DNA from: RHKX01 sp041393495
Lineage (GTDB): Bacteria > Actinomycetota > Thermoleophilia > Solirubrobacterales > 70-9
Length of the DNA: 52,041 bases
Direction of reading: 5' to 3'
Assembly: GCA_041393495.1 (NCBI GenBank)
Contig: JAWKKA010000017.1
Coordinates: 1 to 52,041, forward strand
The notes below the pieces were generated by a model, which did not search any database, was not told where the DNA came from, and saw nothing but the letters and a program-made list of their open reading frames with translations. The number at the start of each line of letters is the position of its first letter. The first letter of the stretch is position 1. Below, piece after piece: positions 7,969 to 16,387 of this stretch. Position numbers and translations under genes: made by a program.

Positions 7969-10256
7969 CGTCGGCCATCCTGGCGAGCACCTGGCGCGCC
8001 GGCATCGCCCCGACCGGGTGAACCGGGCCCGGCCGCCGCGCCGCCCGGTCCTTCGCCGAGAAGCCCGGCGGTCCGGGCGCAAGCCACGGCCTCGGTGCGG
8101 GAGGAGACGCCGAGCTTGCGGTAGATCGAGCCGGTCTGGGTCTTGACGGTGTTCAGCGATACGTACAGCTCGTCGGCGATCTCGCGGAAGCTCAGATGGG
8201 TCGGCAGCCGGTGGAGGAGGCGCAACTCCGCAGGCGTCAGCGGCCAGCGTTCGCCCGCAGCACCCGCTTCCGCTTCCAGCCTCGAGCGCTCGACCCATGC
8301 CTGCAGCACCGCCGCGTCCGCGACCGCCTCGAGGCCCCCCTCCGCGTCCGCGAGCAGCCTCCTGCACCCGGCGGCGTCATCGAGCAGCAGCGATGCCCGG
8401 GCGAGGACGATCCGCGTCTCGGTCTCATACCACTGGTTGAAGTCGCGGAGCCGGTCGAGCAGGCTCGCTGCCATCCGCAGCTCGCGACTCGCCTCGTCGG
8501 AGCGACCCTGAACCGCGCGCACGAGGGCGGTCGCGGCGAAGACGAGCGCGTGCGCCGGCGCCTGGTGCAGGCCGTAGAGCCGGTGGTCGGCGAGCACCCG
8601 GTCGATCTGATCGCCGGCCGCCGTCACGTCCCCCTCGTCGAGATCGATCAGCGCGAGCTGCGAGCGGCACAGCGCCTCGACGCTCGGCGTCTCGCGCGCG
8701 CCACGGCGGGCGCCGTCCTCGAGCCGCTCGACGGCGAGCCGGGTCTGCCCGGACAGCCACAGGGTGCTTCCCTCGATCAGGCGGCAGAGCGAGGTCCACG
8801 GACTCGTCTCCTCGAGCTTCCGAGCCGCCGCGACGAGCTCCTCGCGGGAGTCTCGCAGCGGCCCCCGCGCCGCCGCTGCCGCGCGGAGGATCCTGGCCAG
8901 GGCGGTGAGCGATCCTTCGATCGGCTCGGAGCGCGGGTCGAGGATGAACCCGGTCCAGTGCTCGACCCCGGCGCCGTCGCCCCCGCTCATCGCCAGCGTC
9001 GCCGCGGTGAGGCAGAGCTCCGGGGAGCCGGCGATCGAGCGCGGTCCGAGCGCCTCGGTCCACATCCGCAGCGTCGCCTCGCGGCCACGGCTGGCGTAGT
9101 CGCTCGTGATCGGCCAGATCAGCTCGCCAGCGAGCAGCGGGTCGCCGGCGGCGATCGCGTGGCCGATCGCCCGCTCGATGTCATCGGCGGCGAGGACGCG
9201 CGCCGCCCGCCGGTGCAGGCCAGCCTCCTCGTCGGCGCCGCGACGGCGGAGCTCCGCGAGGAGGGTCTCCCGCAGCAGCGCGTGGCAGCGGAACCGCTGA
9301 TCGCGCCCGTCGAGCGGCACGAGCAGGAGGTTCGACCGCGACAGGCGCCGCAGCCGCGCTCCCGATCCCGTGCCGTCGATCAGCGCATCGCAGGCGGCGC
9401 CCTCGAGCTCGTCGAGTACGGCGGTCCTGATCATGAAGCCGCGGTCGCCCGCCGCCATCCGGGCGAGCAGCTCGTCGCGGACGTAGTCGGTGACGAGCCG
9501 ATCGTCGCCGGCGAAGAGCTCGGCGTCGCGCTCGGCGTCGGCGGACGCGCGGAGGGAGAGCGTCGAGAGGTAGAGGCCGGCGGGCCAGCCCTCGGTGCGG
9601 CGGGTCAGCACCGCGACGGCGTCGTCGCTGAGCTCGGTTCCGGCGAGGCGGACGAGCTCGGCCGCCTCATCGGTCGTCATCGCCAGGTCGGCAGCCCGGA
9701 GCTCGGCGAGCAGCCGCCGGGCCCGGAGGCGCCCGAGCGGCAGCGCCGGCTCCTCGCGGCTCGCCAGCGCCAGCCCGCTTCCCGCCGGGATCGCCTCCGC
9801 CAATGCTGCCAGGACCGTCGCGGCCTCGCCGCGGAGGAGGTGGACGTCGTCGAGGGCGAGGACGAACGGTCGGTCCCGGGACCGAATCGCATCGACCAGC
9901 CGGGGGATGACGATCTGATCGAGGTCCGGGCGGACGCTGTCGAGGGCGGTGTGGAGGGCGGGGTCGACGGGCTCGATCCGCTCGAGCGCCGCGACGAGCG
10001 AGCTGACCAGGAGGACCGGATCGTTGTGGCGGTGCTCGACCGCCAGCCCGGCGAACGGCCGGTCGTCATCGGACCGCCACTGCCCGAGCAGGGTGGACTT
10101 CCCGTAGCCGGCCGGGGCCGTGAGCAGGACCACGGTGTGGTCGCGGGCAGCGCGGAGCTTGTGGAGCAGCCGGGTCCGGGTGACGAGTCGATCGCCGCCG
10201 CTCGCCATGTTCGGGCGCTCGGCGAGACGTTCCGGGCTTGCTGCACCCTGCGCCAT
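7965..10256 (-). CDS. LuxR-family ATP-dependent regulator (MalT/LAL type)
   Basis: A 763-residue STAND-type regulator. It has an N-terminal P-loop APAGYGKST (residues 47-55) with VLALDDVHLL as Walker B. A long alpha-helical, TPR-like middle region follows (about 280-690). The C-terminal LuxR helix-turn-helix (LTPAELRLLHRL, LSFREIADELYVSLNTVKTQ, YRKLGVSSRTEAV) binds DNA. Such proteins activate transcription after binding a small inducer and ATP; the inducer here is unknown. The ATG at 10256 is preferred; a second ATG at 10208 would remove 16 residues, and the frame opens further to 10313. The stop overlaps the next start (ATGA), so the CMD-like protein is the likely partner or output. Confidence 0.9.
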   Translation of the reverse strand: MAQGAASPERLAERPNMASGGDRLVTRTRLLHKLRAARDHTVVLLTAPAGYGKSTLLGQWRSDDDRPFAGLAVEHRHNDPVLLVSSLVAALERIEPVDPALHTALDSVRPDLDQIVIPRLVDAIRSRDRPFVLALDDVHLLRGEAATVLAALAEAIPAGSGLALASREEPALPLGRLRARRLLAELRAADLAMTTDEAAELVRLAGTELSDDAVAVLTRRTEGWPAGLYLSTLSLRASADAERDAELFAGDDRLVTDYVRDELLARMAAGDRGFMIRTAVLDELEGAACDALIDGTGSGARLRRLSRSNLLLVPLDGRDQRFRCHALLRETLLAELRRRGADEEAGLHRRAARVLAADDIERAIGHAIAAGDPLLAGELIWPITSDYASRGREATLRMWTEALGPRSIAGSPELCLTAATLAMSGGDGAGVEHWTGFILDPRSEPIEGSLTALARILRAAAAARGPLRDSREELVAAARKLEETSPWTSLCRLIEGSTLWLSGQTRLAVERLEDGARRGARETPSVEALCRSQLALIDLDEGDVTAAGDQIDRVLADHRLYGLHQAPAHALVFAATALVRAVQGRSDEASRELRMAASLLDRLRDFNQWYETETRIVLARASLLLDDAAGCRRLLADAEGGLEAVADAAVLQAWVERSRLEAEAGAAGERWPLTPAELRLLHRLPTHLSFREIADELYVSLNTVKTQTGSIYRKLGVSSRTEAVACARTAGLLGEGPGGAAAGPGSPGRGDAGAPGARQDGRR

Positions 10257-10328
10257 GTGGGCACCGTACAGGCGATGATGGCTTCCGGCGTCGGCTGGCC
10301 CGCCGGACGGCAACGACCGCCGTCGTGG

Positions 10329-12170
10329 TCAGCCGGCGGCGAGAACCGCCTCGGCGGCCGCCTCGGCGGCGTCGAGCTGCTCGGCGACGAGATCGAGGCC
10401 GCTGTCCCAGAAGCCCGGGTCGGTGAGATCGACGCCGACGATCGCCGCGAGCTCCTCCGGCGGCCGCGAGCCCCCCGCGGCCAGCATCTCCAGGTAGTCG
10501 GGGACGATCTCCGGCCCGCGCTCGACGTAGAGGCGGTAGACCGACAGCGCCAGGAGCTGTCCGTAGGAATAGGCGTAGACGTAGCCGGGCGAGCCGATGA
10601 AGTGGGGGACGTAGGACCACCAGGAGCGGTAGCCGTCGGTGATCTCGACGGCGTCGCCGAGGAGCTCGGCCTGGGTCTCGACCCAGAGATCCCCGAACCG
10701 CTCGACCGACAGCTCGCCCTCGTCGCGCCGCGCGTTGTGGACCCGGTCCTCGAACCGGTTCATGGCGATCTGGCGGAAGACCGTCGCGATCTGGCCCTCG
10801 ATCGACTCGGCGAGCAGGTTGAGCCGCGAGCGCGGGTCCGTGGCCCGGTCGAGCAGGCGGCCGAAGACGAGCTCCTCGGCGAAGACCGACGCGGTCTCGG
10901 CGACGGTCAGCGGCGTGCCCTGGTGGAAGATCCCCTGCTCGCGGGCGAGGTATTGATGGATCCCGTGGCCGAGCTCGTGGGCGAGCGTCGTCACGTCGCG
11001 GCGTCGGCCGGTCCAGTTGAGCAGGACGTAGGGGTGGACCGAGGGGACGGTCGCGGCGCTGAAGGCGCCGCCGCGCTTTGCCGGTCGCGGCGGCACGTCG
11101 ATCCAGCGCCTGGAGATGAACCGGTCGGCGATCTCGCCCATCCGCGGCGAGACCGAGTCGAACGTCTCGAGCACGATCTCCCGACCCTCGTCCCAGCCGA
11201 TCCGCTCGTCGTCGGCGCCGACGACCGCCATCCGGTCGTAGTCGGCGAGTCGGTCGAGGCCGAGCAGCCTCGCCTTGGTCCGGTACCAGCGCCGGGCGAG
11301 CTCGTTGCGGTTGCGAACCGCCTCGACGAGGGCCGCGACCGACTCGTCGGAGGCCTCGTTCGCCAGGTTCCGGGTTGCGAGCCAGTGCGGGTAGGAGCGG
11401 AGGCGGTCCATCGTCGCCTTGTCCTGAAGCAGGGTGTTGAACACGTAGGCGCGGGTGCGCAGCCCGGGCTCGAGCGCCGCGGTGACGGCCGCGGCGGCGC
11501 GGCGGCGCGCCTCGCGCTCGGGGTCGAACAGGCCGGCCAGCCCTTCGTCGAGCGTCACCGGCTCCTCGGCGCCGGGAAGCGTGACGCGGATCGACGAGGT
11601 CAGCTCCTCGAACAACCGCCCCCAGGCGCCGCGACCGGTCACCGCGAGCTCGGTGACGATCCGCTCTTCGGGGGCCGTCAAGAGGTGCGGCCGGTAACGG
11701 CGCTCGAGCTGCAGGTGGTGGCGGCAGAACTCCAGACCTTCGGAAGCGAGCAGCTCCGCGGCGCGCTCATCGTCGATCGCGACCCACTCGAGCTCGAAGA
11801 AGACGAGCCGGGTCTGGATCTGGCTGGCCCGCTCGGAGGACCGCTGCAGGAGCGCGCCGATCGCCGGCTCCCCGGTGTCCCCCGTGAACCGGAGGTGGGC
11901 GTAGTTGAGCGCCCGGCCGACGAGGTCGGAGATCCGGGCGAGCCGCTCCATCGCCGCGATCAGCCCCGGGCCGTCGAGCTCGCCGACCCTGCCCTCGAGG
12001 TCGGCGGCGAACGCCCCCGAGAGGCCGTCGGCGGCGTCGAGCAGGGCATCGACCGCGGCCGCGTCATCGCCGGCGACCGGCTCGAGGCCGGCCGCCTCGA
12101 GGTCGATCAGGTCCCCGAGCTCCCAGGCCCCGGGCTCCTCGCCGCCGGCTTCCTCTCCGACCGTGCCCAT
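10329..12170 (-). CDS. M3 family oligoendopeptidase F-like metalloprotease
   Basis: A 613-residue cytosolic zinc peptidase. The HExxH motif lies in LAHELGHGIHQYL near residue 394, and the third ligand Glu is expected in TASVFAEELVFGRLLD shortly after. The ending SPGYVYAYSYGQLLALSVY is the conserved C-terminal substrate-binding Tyr/His region of the PepF group. It cleaves short peptides. The start is the ATG at 12170 because a TAGCTT -10 box ends seven bases upstream and the earlier frame is arginine/proline rich; there is no Shine-Dalgarno, so the mRNA is probably leaderless. It diverges from the RpiR-type regulator at 12340. Confidence 0.92.
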   Translation of the reverse strand: MGTVGEEAGGEEPGAWELGDLIDLEAAGLEPVAGDDAAAVDALLDAADGLSGAFAADLEGRVGELDGPGLIAAMERLARISDLVGRALNYAHLRFTGDTGEPAIGALLQRSSERASQIQTRLVFFELEWVAIDDERAAELLASEGLEFCRHHLQLERRYRPHLLTAPEERIVTELAVTGRGAWGRLFEELTSSIRVTLPGAEEPVTLDEGLAGLFDPEREARRRAAAAVTAALEPGLRTRAYVFNTLLQDKATMDRLRSYPHWLATRNLANEASDESVAALVEAVRNRNELARRWYRTKARLLGLDRLADYDRMAVVGADDERIGWDEGREIVLETFDSVSPRMGEIADRFISRRWIDVPPRPAKRGGAFSAATVPSVHPYVLLNWTGRRRDVTTLAHELGHGIHQYLAREQGIFHQGTPLTVAETASVFAEELVFGRLLDRATDPRSRLNLLAESIEGQIATVFRQIAMNRFEDRVHNARRDEGELSVERFGDLWVETQAELLGDAVEITDGYRSWWSYVPHFIGSPGYVYAYSYGQLLALSVYRLYVERGPEIVPDYLEMLAAGGSRPPEELAAIVGVDLTDPGFWDSGLDLVAEQLDAAEAAAEAVLAAG

Positions 12171-12177
12171 CGCGGGC

Positions 12178-12183
12178 AAGCTA
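12178..12183 (-). promoter_or_regulatory. Probable -10 box of the M3 peptidase gene (leaderless)
   Basis: On the reverse strand TAGCTT is followed by seven bases (12171-12177) and then the ATG at 12170. The start point would fall on or next to the A of the ATG, and no ribosome binding site is present. Confidence 0.45.
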
Positions 12184-12339
12184 ACAGGCCCCCGGCGGCC
12201 GCCCGCGGCAGCGAGCGCGGTCTCGAGGTCGGGGGATCGGCGCCCCTGGTGACGAAGGCCGGGCCTCGCCGCCGTCGGGCTCGCGCCGCGATGCGCGCCG
12301 GAAGGGAAACGCCGGGGTGGGGCGAATCTGGGGTCACCG

Positions 12340-13233
12340 ATGAGCAAGACCGCCACCAAGTCCAAGCCCCGCCGCGGCGGTTCCGGCAGCGCCCGAGGCG
12401 CCGCCGACCCGAACGGCAAGACCCTCTCGACCTACATCACCGAGCGCTTCGACGAGTTCTCGCGCTCGCAGAAGGACGTCGCCCGCTACATCGTCGATCA
12501 CCTCGAGGAAGCGGCCTTTCAGACCGCCGAGGAGCTGGCCCGGCGGGCCGACACCTCGTCTTCGACCGTGGTCCGTTTCTCGCAGGCCCTCGGATTCGAG
12601 GGCTATCCGGAGCTTCAGCAGGCCGCGATCGAGGAGTACCGGGCGACCGTCGCGACGAGCGCCGGCACCGGCGGCGCCCTCTTCGACTTCGACCACACCG
12701 AGTTCGAGGCCTCGCTCGCCGCCGACCACGCGAACATCGAGAGCACCGCCCGCGGGCTCGCGCGGGAGTCGGTCGAGGCCTGCGTGCGGGAGCTTGCGAC
12801 GGCCCACCGCGTCGTCATCGTCGCGATGGACCAGATGGCGTTTTTCGCCTCCTATCTGCGTCACATGCTGGCGCTGCTCGACATCCGTGCCGAGACCGTC
12901 ACCCAGCCGCGCCAGGAGTCGATCACGCGCCTCGGCAACGTCGACGAGGACACGCTCGTCGTCGCCTTCTCGGCCGGACGCGCCCACCCGCTCGTGCTCC
13001 GGGCGATGAAGCTCGCCCGCCACCGCGGCGCCGAGACGATGGCGATCACCGACGCGACCCTCTCCGACGTCGGCGAGCACGCTGAGCACACCCTGTACTG
13101 GTCCTCCGACTCGCCGTCCTATACGCGCTCGACCACGGCGCTGCTCGCGCTCGTCGAGGCGCTCGCCTACGGCGTCTACTCGCGCGACACCACCGCATTC
13201 AAGGACCGGATCCGGGCGTTCAAGCTGAAGTAG
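12340..13233 (+). CDS. MurR/RpiR family transcriptional regulator (HTH_6 + SIS)
   Basis: A 297-residue regulator. After a basic low-complexity N-terminus (about 1-27), an HTH_6 domain follows: LSTYITERFDEFSRSQKDVA, then FQTAEELARRADTSSSTVVR, then FSQALGFEGYPEL (about 28-95). The C-terminal SIS domain (about 135-275) has HRVVIVAMDQMAFFASYLRH and VVAFSAGRAHPLVLRAMKLA; such domains bind phosphosugars. In this family the phosphosugar controls DNA binding. The target is unknown; it could act on its own promoter or on the divergent peptidase gene. The ATG at 12340 follows a GGGGTCACCG stretch without a clear Shine-Dalgarno. Confidence 0.88.
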   Translation: MSKTATKSKPRRGGSGSARGAADPNGKTLSTYITERFDEFSRSQKDVARYIVDHLEEAAFQTAEELARRADTSSSTVVRFSQALGFEGYPELQQAAIEEYRATVATSAGTGGALFDFDHTEFEASLAADHANIESTARGLARESVEACVRELATAHRVVIVAMDQMAFFASYLRHMLALLDIRAETVTQPRQESITRLGNVDEDTLVVAFSAGRAHPLVLRAMKLARHRGAETMAITDATLSDVGEHAEHTLYWSSDSPSYTRSTTALLALVEALAYGVYSRDTTAFKDRIRAFKLK

Positions 13234-13235
13234 GC

Positions 13236-13327
13236 GGCAAACAGCAAGCAGCAAGCAGCGTTCGGGGTCGCTGCTGTCTGCTGTAGCGAGCGCAGCGAGC
13301 GTCCTGCCTGCTGCGTGCTTCTTGCCC
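13236..13327. repeat. Intergenic imperfect inverted repeat with GCGAGCGCAGCGAGCG core
   Basis: Between the RpiR-type gene and pdxS lies a CAGCAAGCAGCAAGCAGC-type arm, a partly complementary GCTGCTGTCTGCTGT arm, the 16-base core (13286-13301) and a GCCTGCTGCGTGCTTCTTGC arm. The same 16-mer core occurs at 36656-36671 in another gene boundary, and a degenerate relative lies at 17160-17290. It looks like a dispersed palindromic element able to form long hairpins. Confidence 0.6.
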
Positions 13328-13342
13328 CTTCCGGGCGCCCAC

Positions 13343-13348
13343 TAGACT
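13343..13348 (+). promoter_or_regulatory. Probable -10 box of pdxS (leaderless)
   Basis: TAGACT is followed by seven bases and the pdxS ATG at 13356. A weak TTGCCC at 13322-13327 could be the -35 with a 15-base spacer. No ribosome binding site separates box and start. Confidence 0.45.
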
Positions 13349-13355
13349 CCCGTGC

Positions 13356-14243
13356 ATGCCCCAGCACGCCACCTTCCGCCTCAAGACCGGGCTCGCCGAG
13401 ATGCTCAAGGGCGGCGTGATCATGGACGTCACCGATGCCGAGCAGGCGCGCGTCGCCGAGGCATCGGGGGCCTGCGCGGTGATGGCGCTCGAGCGCGTGC
13501 CGGCCGACATCCGCCGCGATGGCGGCGTCGCCCGGATGTCGAGCCCGCGGATGATCGCCGCGATCGAGGACGCGGTGACGATCCCGGTCATGGCGAAGGC
13601 GCGGATCGGCCACTTCGCCGAGGCACAGGTCCTCGAGGCGCTCGAGGTCGACTACATCGACGAGTCCGAGGTCCTGACGCCTGCCGACGAGGCCCACCAC
13701 ATCGACAAGTTCGCCTTCGACGTCCCGTTCGTCTGCGGAGCGACCAACCTCGGCGAGGCGCTGCGGCGGATCGGCGAGGGAGCGGCGATGATCCGCTCGA
13801 AGGGCGAGGCCGGGACGGGGAACATCGTCGAGGCGGTCCGGCACCTGCGCGGGATCACCGGCGGGATTCGCCGGCTGCAGTCGCTCGACGCGAGCGAGCT
13901 CGCGGCCGAGGCCAAGGAGCTGCGGGCGCCGCTCGAGGTCGTCCGCGACGTCGCCGAGCGCGGCTGGCTGCCGGTGCCGCTGTTCTGTGCCGGCGGGATC
14001 GCGACCCCGGCCGACGCGTCGCTGACGATGCAGCTCGGCGCCGAGGGCAACTTCGTCGGCTCGGGGATCTTCAAGTCCTCCGACCCGGAACGGACCGCGA
14101 AGGCGATCGTCGAGGCGACCACCCACTTCGGGGACCCCGAGCGCGTGCTCGCCGCCTCGTCCGATCTCGGCGAGGCGATGCGCGGCGACGATATCGCCGA
14201 GCTGGCCGCCGAGGGCGAGCTTCTGCAACAGCGCGGCTGGTAG
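13356..14243 (+). CDS. pdxS: Pyridoxal 5'-phosphate synthase lyase subunit PdxS
   Basis: A 295-residue (beta/alpha)8 protein of the usual family length. It joins ribose 5-phosphate, glyceraldehyde 3-phosphate and ammonia from PdxT into PLP. Family blocks are easy to see: FRLKTGLAEMLKGGVIMDV, ACAVMALERVPADIRRDGG, MAKARIGHFAEAQVLEAL with the conserved Lys, FVCGATNLGEALRRIGEGA, and IRSKGEAGTGNIVEAVRH for phosphate binding. The C-terminal FVGSGIFKSSDPE completes the active site. Start at the ATG 13356 behind a -10 box. pdxT begins on the last base of its stop codon, so the two subunits are made together. Confidence 0.98.
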   Translation: MPQHATFRLKTGLAEMLKGGVIMDVTDAEQARVAEASGACAVMALERVPADIRRDGGVARMSSPRMIAAIEDAVTIPVMAKARIGHFAEAQVLEALEVDYIDESEVLTPADEAHHIDKFAFDVPFVCGATNLGEALRRIGEGAAMIRSKGEAGTGNIVEAVRHLRGITGGIRRLQSLDASELAAEAKELRAPLEVVRDVAERGWLPVPLFCAGGIATPADASLTMQLGAEGNFVGSGIFKSSDPERTAKAIVEATTHFGDPERVLAASSDLGEAMRGDDIAELAAEGELLQQRGW

Positions 14244-14854
14244 TGCCCGCCGGGTCCGCCGAGCGGCTCCGCGTCGGCGTCCTGGCGAGCCAGGGCGACT
14301 TCGCAGCGCACCTGCGGGTCCTCGCCGGGCTCGGGGCCGACGTCCGCGAGGTCCGGACCGCCGCCGGCATCGGCGACCTCGATGCGCTGGTGATCCCGGG
14401 CGGCGAGAGCACGACGATCATGAAGGCGATCGAGCGCGACGGGCTCGAGCCGGCGATCCGCGCGCACCACGACGCCGGCAAGCCGATCCTCGGCACCTGC
14501 GCCGGGATGATCGTCTGCGATCGCGCCCACCTCGGCCTGATCGACGCCGAGGCCCGCCGGAACGCGTTCGGTCGCCAGCTGCAGAGCTTCGAGGCCGATC
14601 TCGAGCTCGCGCCGTCCGCCGGCATCGGGCCCGAGCCGCTTCGGGCGGCGTTCATCAGGGCGCCGTGGATCGAGTCCCACGGGGACGCGGTCGAGGTGCT
14701 CGCGAGCTGGGACGGCCGCCCGGTCGCGATCCGCGAGGGCAACGTGCTCGTCTGCGCCTTCCACCCGGAGATCACCGGCGACTCCCGGGTCCACGCCCTG
14801 CTGATGGCGATGGCGACGGCGGCGCGGCAGCGCGTCGTGGAGGAGGCTCGGTGA
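14243..14854 (+). CDS. pdxT: Pyridoxal 5'-phosphate synthase glutaminase subunit PdxT
   Basis: A 203-residue class I glutaminase that frees ammonia from glutamine and passes it to PdxS. Visible motifs: VGVLASQGDFAAHLRVL, ALVIPGGESTTI, the nucleophile Cys in LGTCAGMIV, AFIRAPWIE, and the His-Glu pair in FHPEITGD. It starts with GTG at 14243, whose first base is the last base of the pdxS TAG, and ends in a GTGA overlap with the aminopeptidase gene. The three genes form a tight operon. Confidence 0.97.
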   Translation: MPAGSAERLRVGVLASQGDFAAHLRVLAGLGADVREVRTAAGIGDLDALVIPGGESTTIMKAIERDGLEPAIRAHHDAGKPILGTCAGMIVCDRAHLGLIDAEARRNAFGRQLQSFEADLELAPSAGIGPEPLRAAFIRAPWIESHGDAVEVLASWDGRPVAIREGNVLVCAFHPEITGDSRVHALLMAMATAARQRVVEEAR

Positions 14855-15954
14855 GGGATCCGCGGATCGAGGCGCTGGCGCGGGTGGTCGTCAACTACTC
14901 GCTCGAGCTCGAGGAGGGCCAGACCTTCCTGATCTCGGGCGGCGCGGTGGCCGGGCCGCTCGTGCAGGCGCTCTACGAGGAGACGCTGCGAGTCGGCGCC
15001 CACCCGGTGCTCGACCTCTCGCTGGAAGGGACGCAGCCGGCCTTCTACGAGCTCGCCAGCGACGCCCAGATCGACTGGATCTCACCCGTCCAGCAGTGGG
15101 GGTTCGCCGAGGCCGACGCGCGGGTCCGGGTGCTCTCCGAGACGAACGTCCGCGAGCTCTCGAGCGTCCCGCCCGAGCGACAGACGCGGCGCCAGAAGGC
15201 GACTCACCCCTACATGCAGAAGATGATGGAGCGCAGCGCCGCCGGCGAGCTGCGCTGGAACGTGACCCTGTTCCCGACCAATGCCTACGCCGCGACGGCG
15301 GGCATGAGCCTGCGCGGGTTCGAGGACTTCTACTACCGGGCCTGCCTCTGCGAGGAGCCCGATCCGGTCGCCGCCTGGGAGCAGGCGGCGACCGAGACCC
15401 ACCGACTCGCCGGCTGGATCGAGGGGCGCGAGGAGGTCCACATCAAGGGCCCCGGGACGGATCTGAAGCTGAACGTCGCCGGCCGTCACTTCAAGCCCGC
15501 CGACGGCAAGTACAACATGCCCGACGGGGAGTTCTTCACCGGGCCGGTCGAGGACTCGGCCGAGGGCGAGATCAGCTTTCACCTGCCCGCCACCTACGGC
15601 GGCCGCGAGGTCGCCGGCGTCCGGTTCCGGTTCGAGGCCGGCAAGGTGGTCGAAGCGTCGGCCGAGCGCGGCGAGGACTTCCTGATCGAGATGCTCGACA
15701 CCGACGCGGGGGCCCGCCGCCTCGGCGAGCTGGGGGTCGGCACCAACTTCGGGATCGCCGCCGGCACCGGAGAGATCCTCCTCGACGAGAAGATCGGCGG
15801 CACCGTTCACCTCGCGGTCGGCGAGAGCTATCCCGAGACCGGCGGCGTCAACCAGTCGGCGATCCACTGGGACATGATCTGCGACCTCCGCCAGGGCGGC
15901 AGCATCACCGTCGATGGCGAGCTGCTACAGCAGGACGGGAAGTTCGTCGTCTGA
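14851..15954 (+). CDS. M29 family aminopeptidase (AmpS/AmpT-like)
   Basis: A 367-residue metallo-aminopeptidase of the thermophilic family M29, which forms a dimer with a two-metal site. Candidate ligands, by comparison with the known family, are the Glu in MPDGEFFTGP, the Glu in RLGELGVGTNFGI, the His in GTVHLAVGESY, a Tyr two residues after the Glu there, and the His-Asp of SAIHWDMICDL. It cleaves N-terminal residues of peptides. The GTG at 14851 overlaps the pdxT stop, and AGGAGG at 14841-14846 sits four bases upstream. Its place in a vitamin B6 operon has no obvious metabolic reason. Confidence 0.93.
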   Translation: MRDPRIEALARVVVNYSLELEEGQTFLISGGAVAGPLVQALYEETLRVGAHPVLDLSLEGTQPAFYELASDAQIDWISPVQQWGFAEADARVRVLSETNVRELSSVPPERQTRRQKATHPYMQKMMERSAAGELRWNVTLFPTNAYAATAGMSLRGFEDFYYRACLCEEPDPVAAWEQAATETHRLAGWIEGREEVHIKGPGTDLKLNVAGRHFKPADGKYNMPDGEFFTGPVEDSAEGEISFHLPATYGGREVAGVRFRFEAGKVVEASAERGEDFLIEMLDTDAGARRLGELGVGTNFGIAAGTGEILLDEKIGGTVHLAVGESYPETGGVNQSAIHWDMICDLRQGGSITVDGELLQQDGKFVV

Positions 15955-16057
15955 GCCGCCCGCGCAGGAGCGGCTCACCGGGGGAAACGGACGGATCGCT
16001 CGCCGCCGGGAGGCGGGCTACTGGGGAGCCCGCTCCGATCCGCGGACGCGGACACCT

Positions 16058-16115
16058 CCCCCGCGCTGGGGTCTTCGCGGCCGGCATTCCGGCCCGATCC
16101 GCCCCAGCGCGGGGG
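16058..16115. repeat. Nested perfect palindrome (hairpin within hairpin)
   Basis: A 14-base arm CCCCCGCGCTGGGG at 16058-16071 is the exact reverse complement of 16102-16115. The 30-base loop contains a second perfect hairpin, GGCCGG (16079-16084), CATT, CCGGCC (16089-16094). No T-tract follows on either strand. It could be a terminator, a structured RNA 3' end or a protein-binding site. Confidence 0.7.
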
Positions 16116-16374
16116 TCGAGGCGCTCCGGTTCGGCGCCCGCTGCGGCGCGGCCGCCGGCTCGAGCCCGACCAACCGCAACCTTCGGCGCCGGGCGCTGTT
16201 TCAACGCGCACGACCCCCGGGCATCCACGCGGTCGTGGACGCTTGCGGAAGCTTCCCGTGACCGCGCCGGATGCCTGAGGGTGACGCGACGCGACCGGGC
16301 CTTCGTCCCCCCGCAGGCCCGGTCGTCGTCGTTGTCGAGAGGATTGCGGATCGGCCGCGGGCGTGCGCCGGTTC

Positions 16375-16380
16375 TAAGAT
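16375..16380 (+). promoter_or_regulatory. Probable -10 box of yebC (leaderless)
   Basis: TAAGAT is followed by seven bases and the yebC ATG at 16388. There is no ribosome binding site in between. Confidence 0.45.
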
Positions 16381-16387
16381 CGGGGCC

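Larger units (their letters stand above)
15955..16387. other. Gene-free stretch with strong hairpins before yebC
   Basis: These 433 bases carry no convincing protein gene on either strand; the open frames are arginine/proline rich. Two hairpins are visible. A 7-base stem at 16013-16019/16027-16033 has a 7-base loop and could end the pdxST-peptidase transcript. A larger nested palindrome lies at 16058-16115. The last 13 bases hold the yebC -10 box and spacer. Confidence 0.6.

Noticed and set aside
8196..13085. A 1629-codon forward open frame
   Set aside because: It lies opposite the LuxR-type and M3 peptidase genes and is made of Arg/Gly/Asp-rich low-complexity sequence; it is an antisense shadow typical of very GC-rich DNA.
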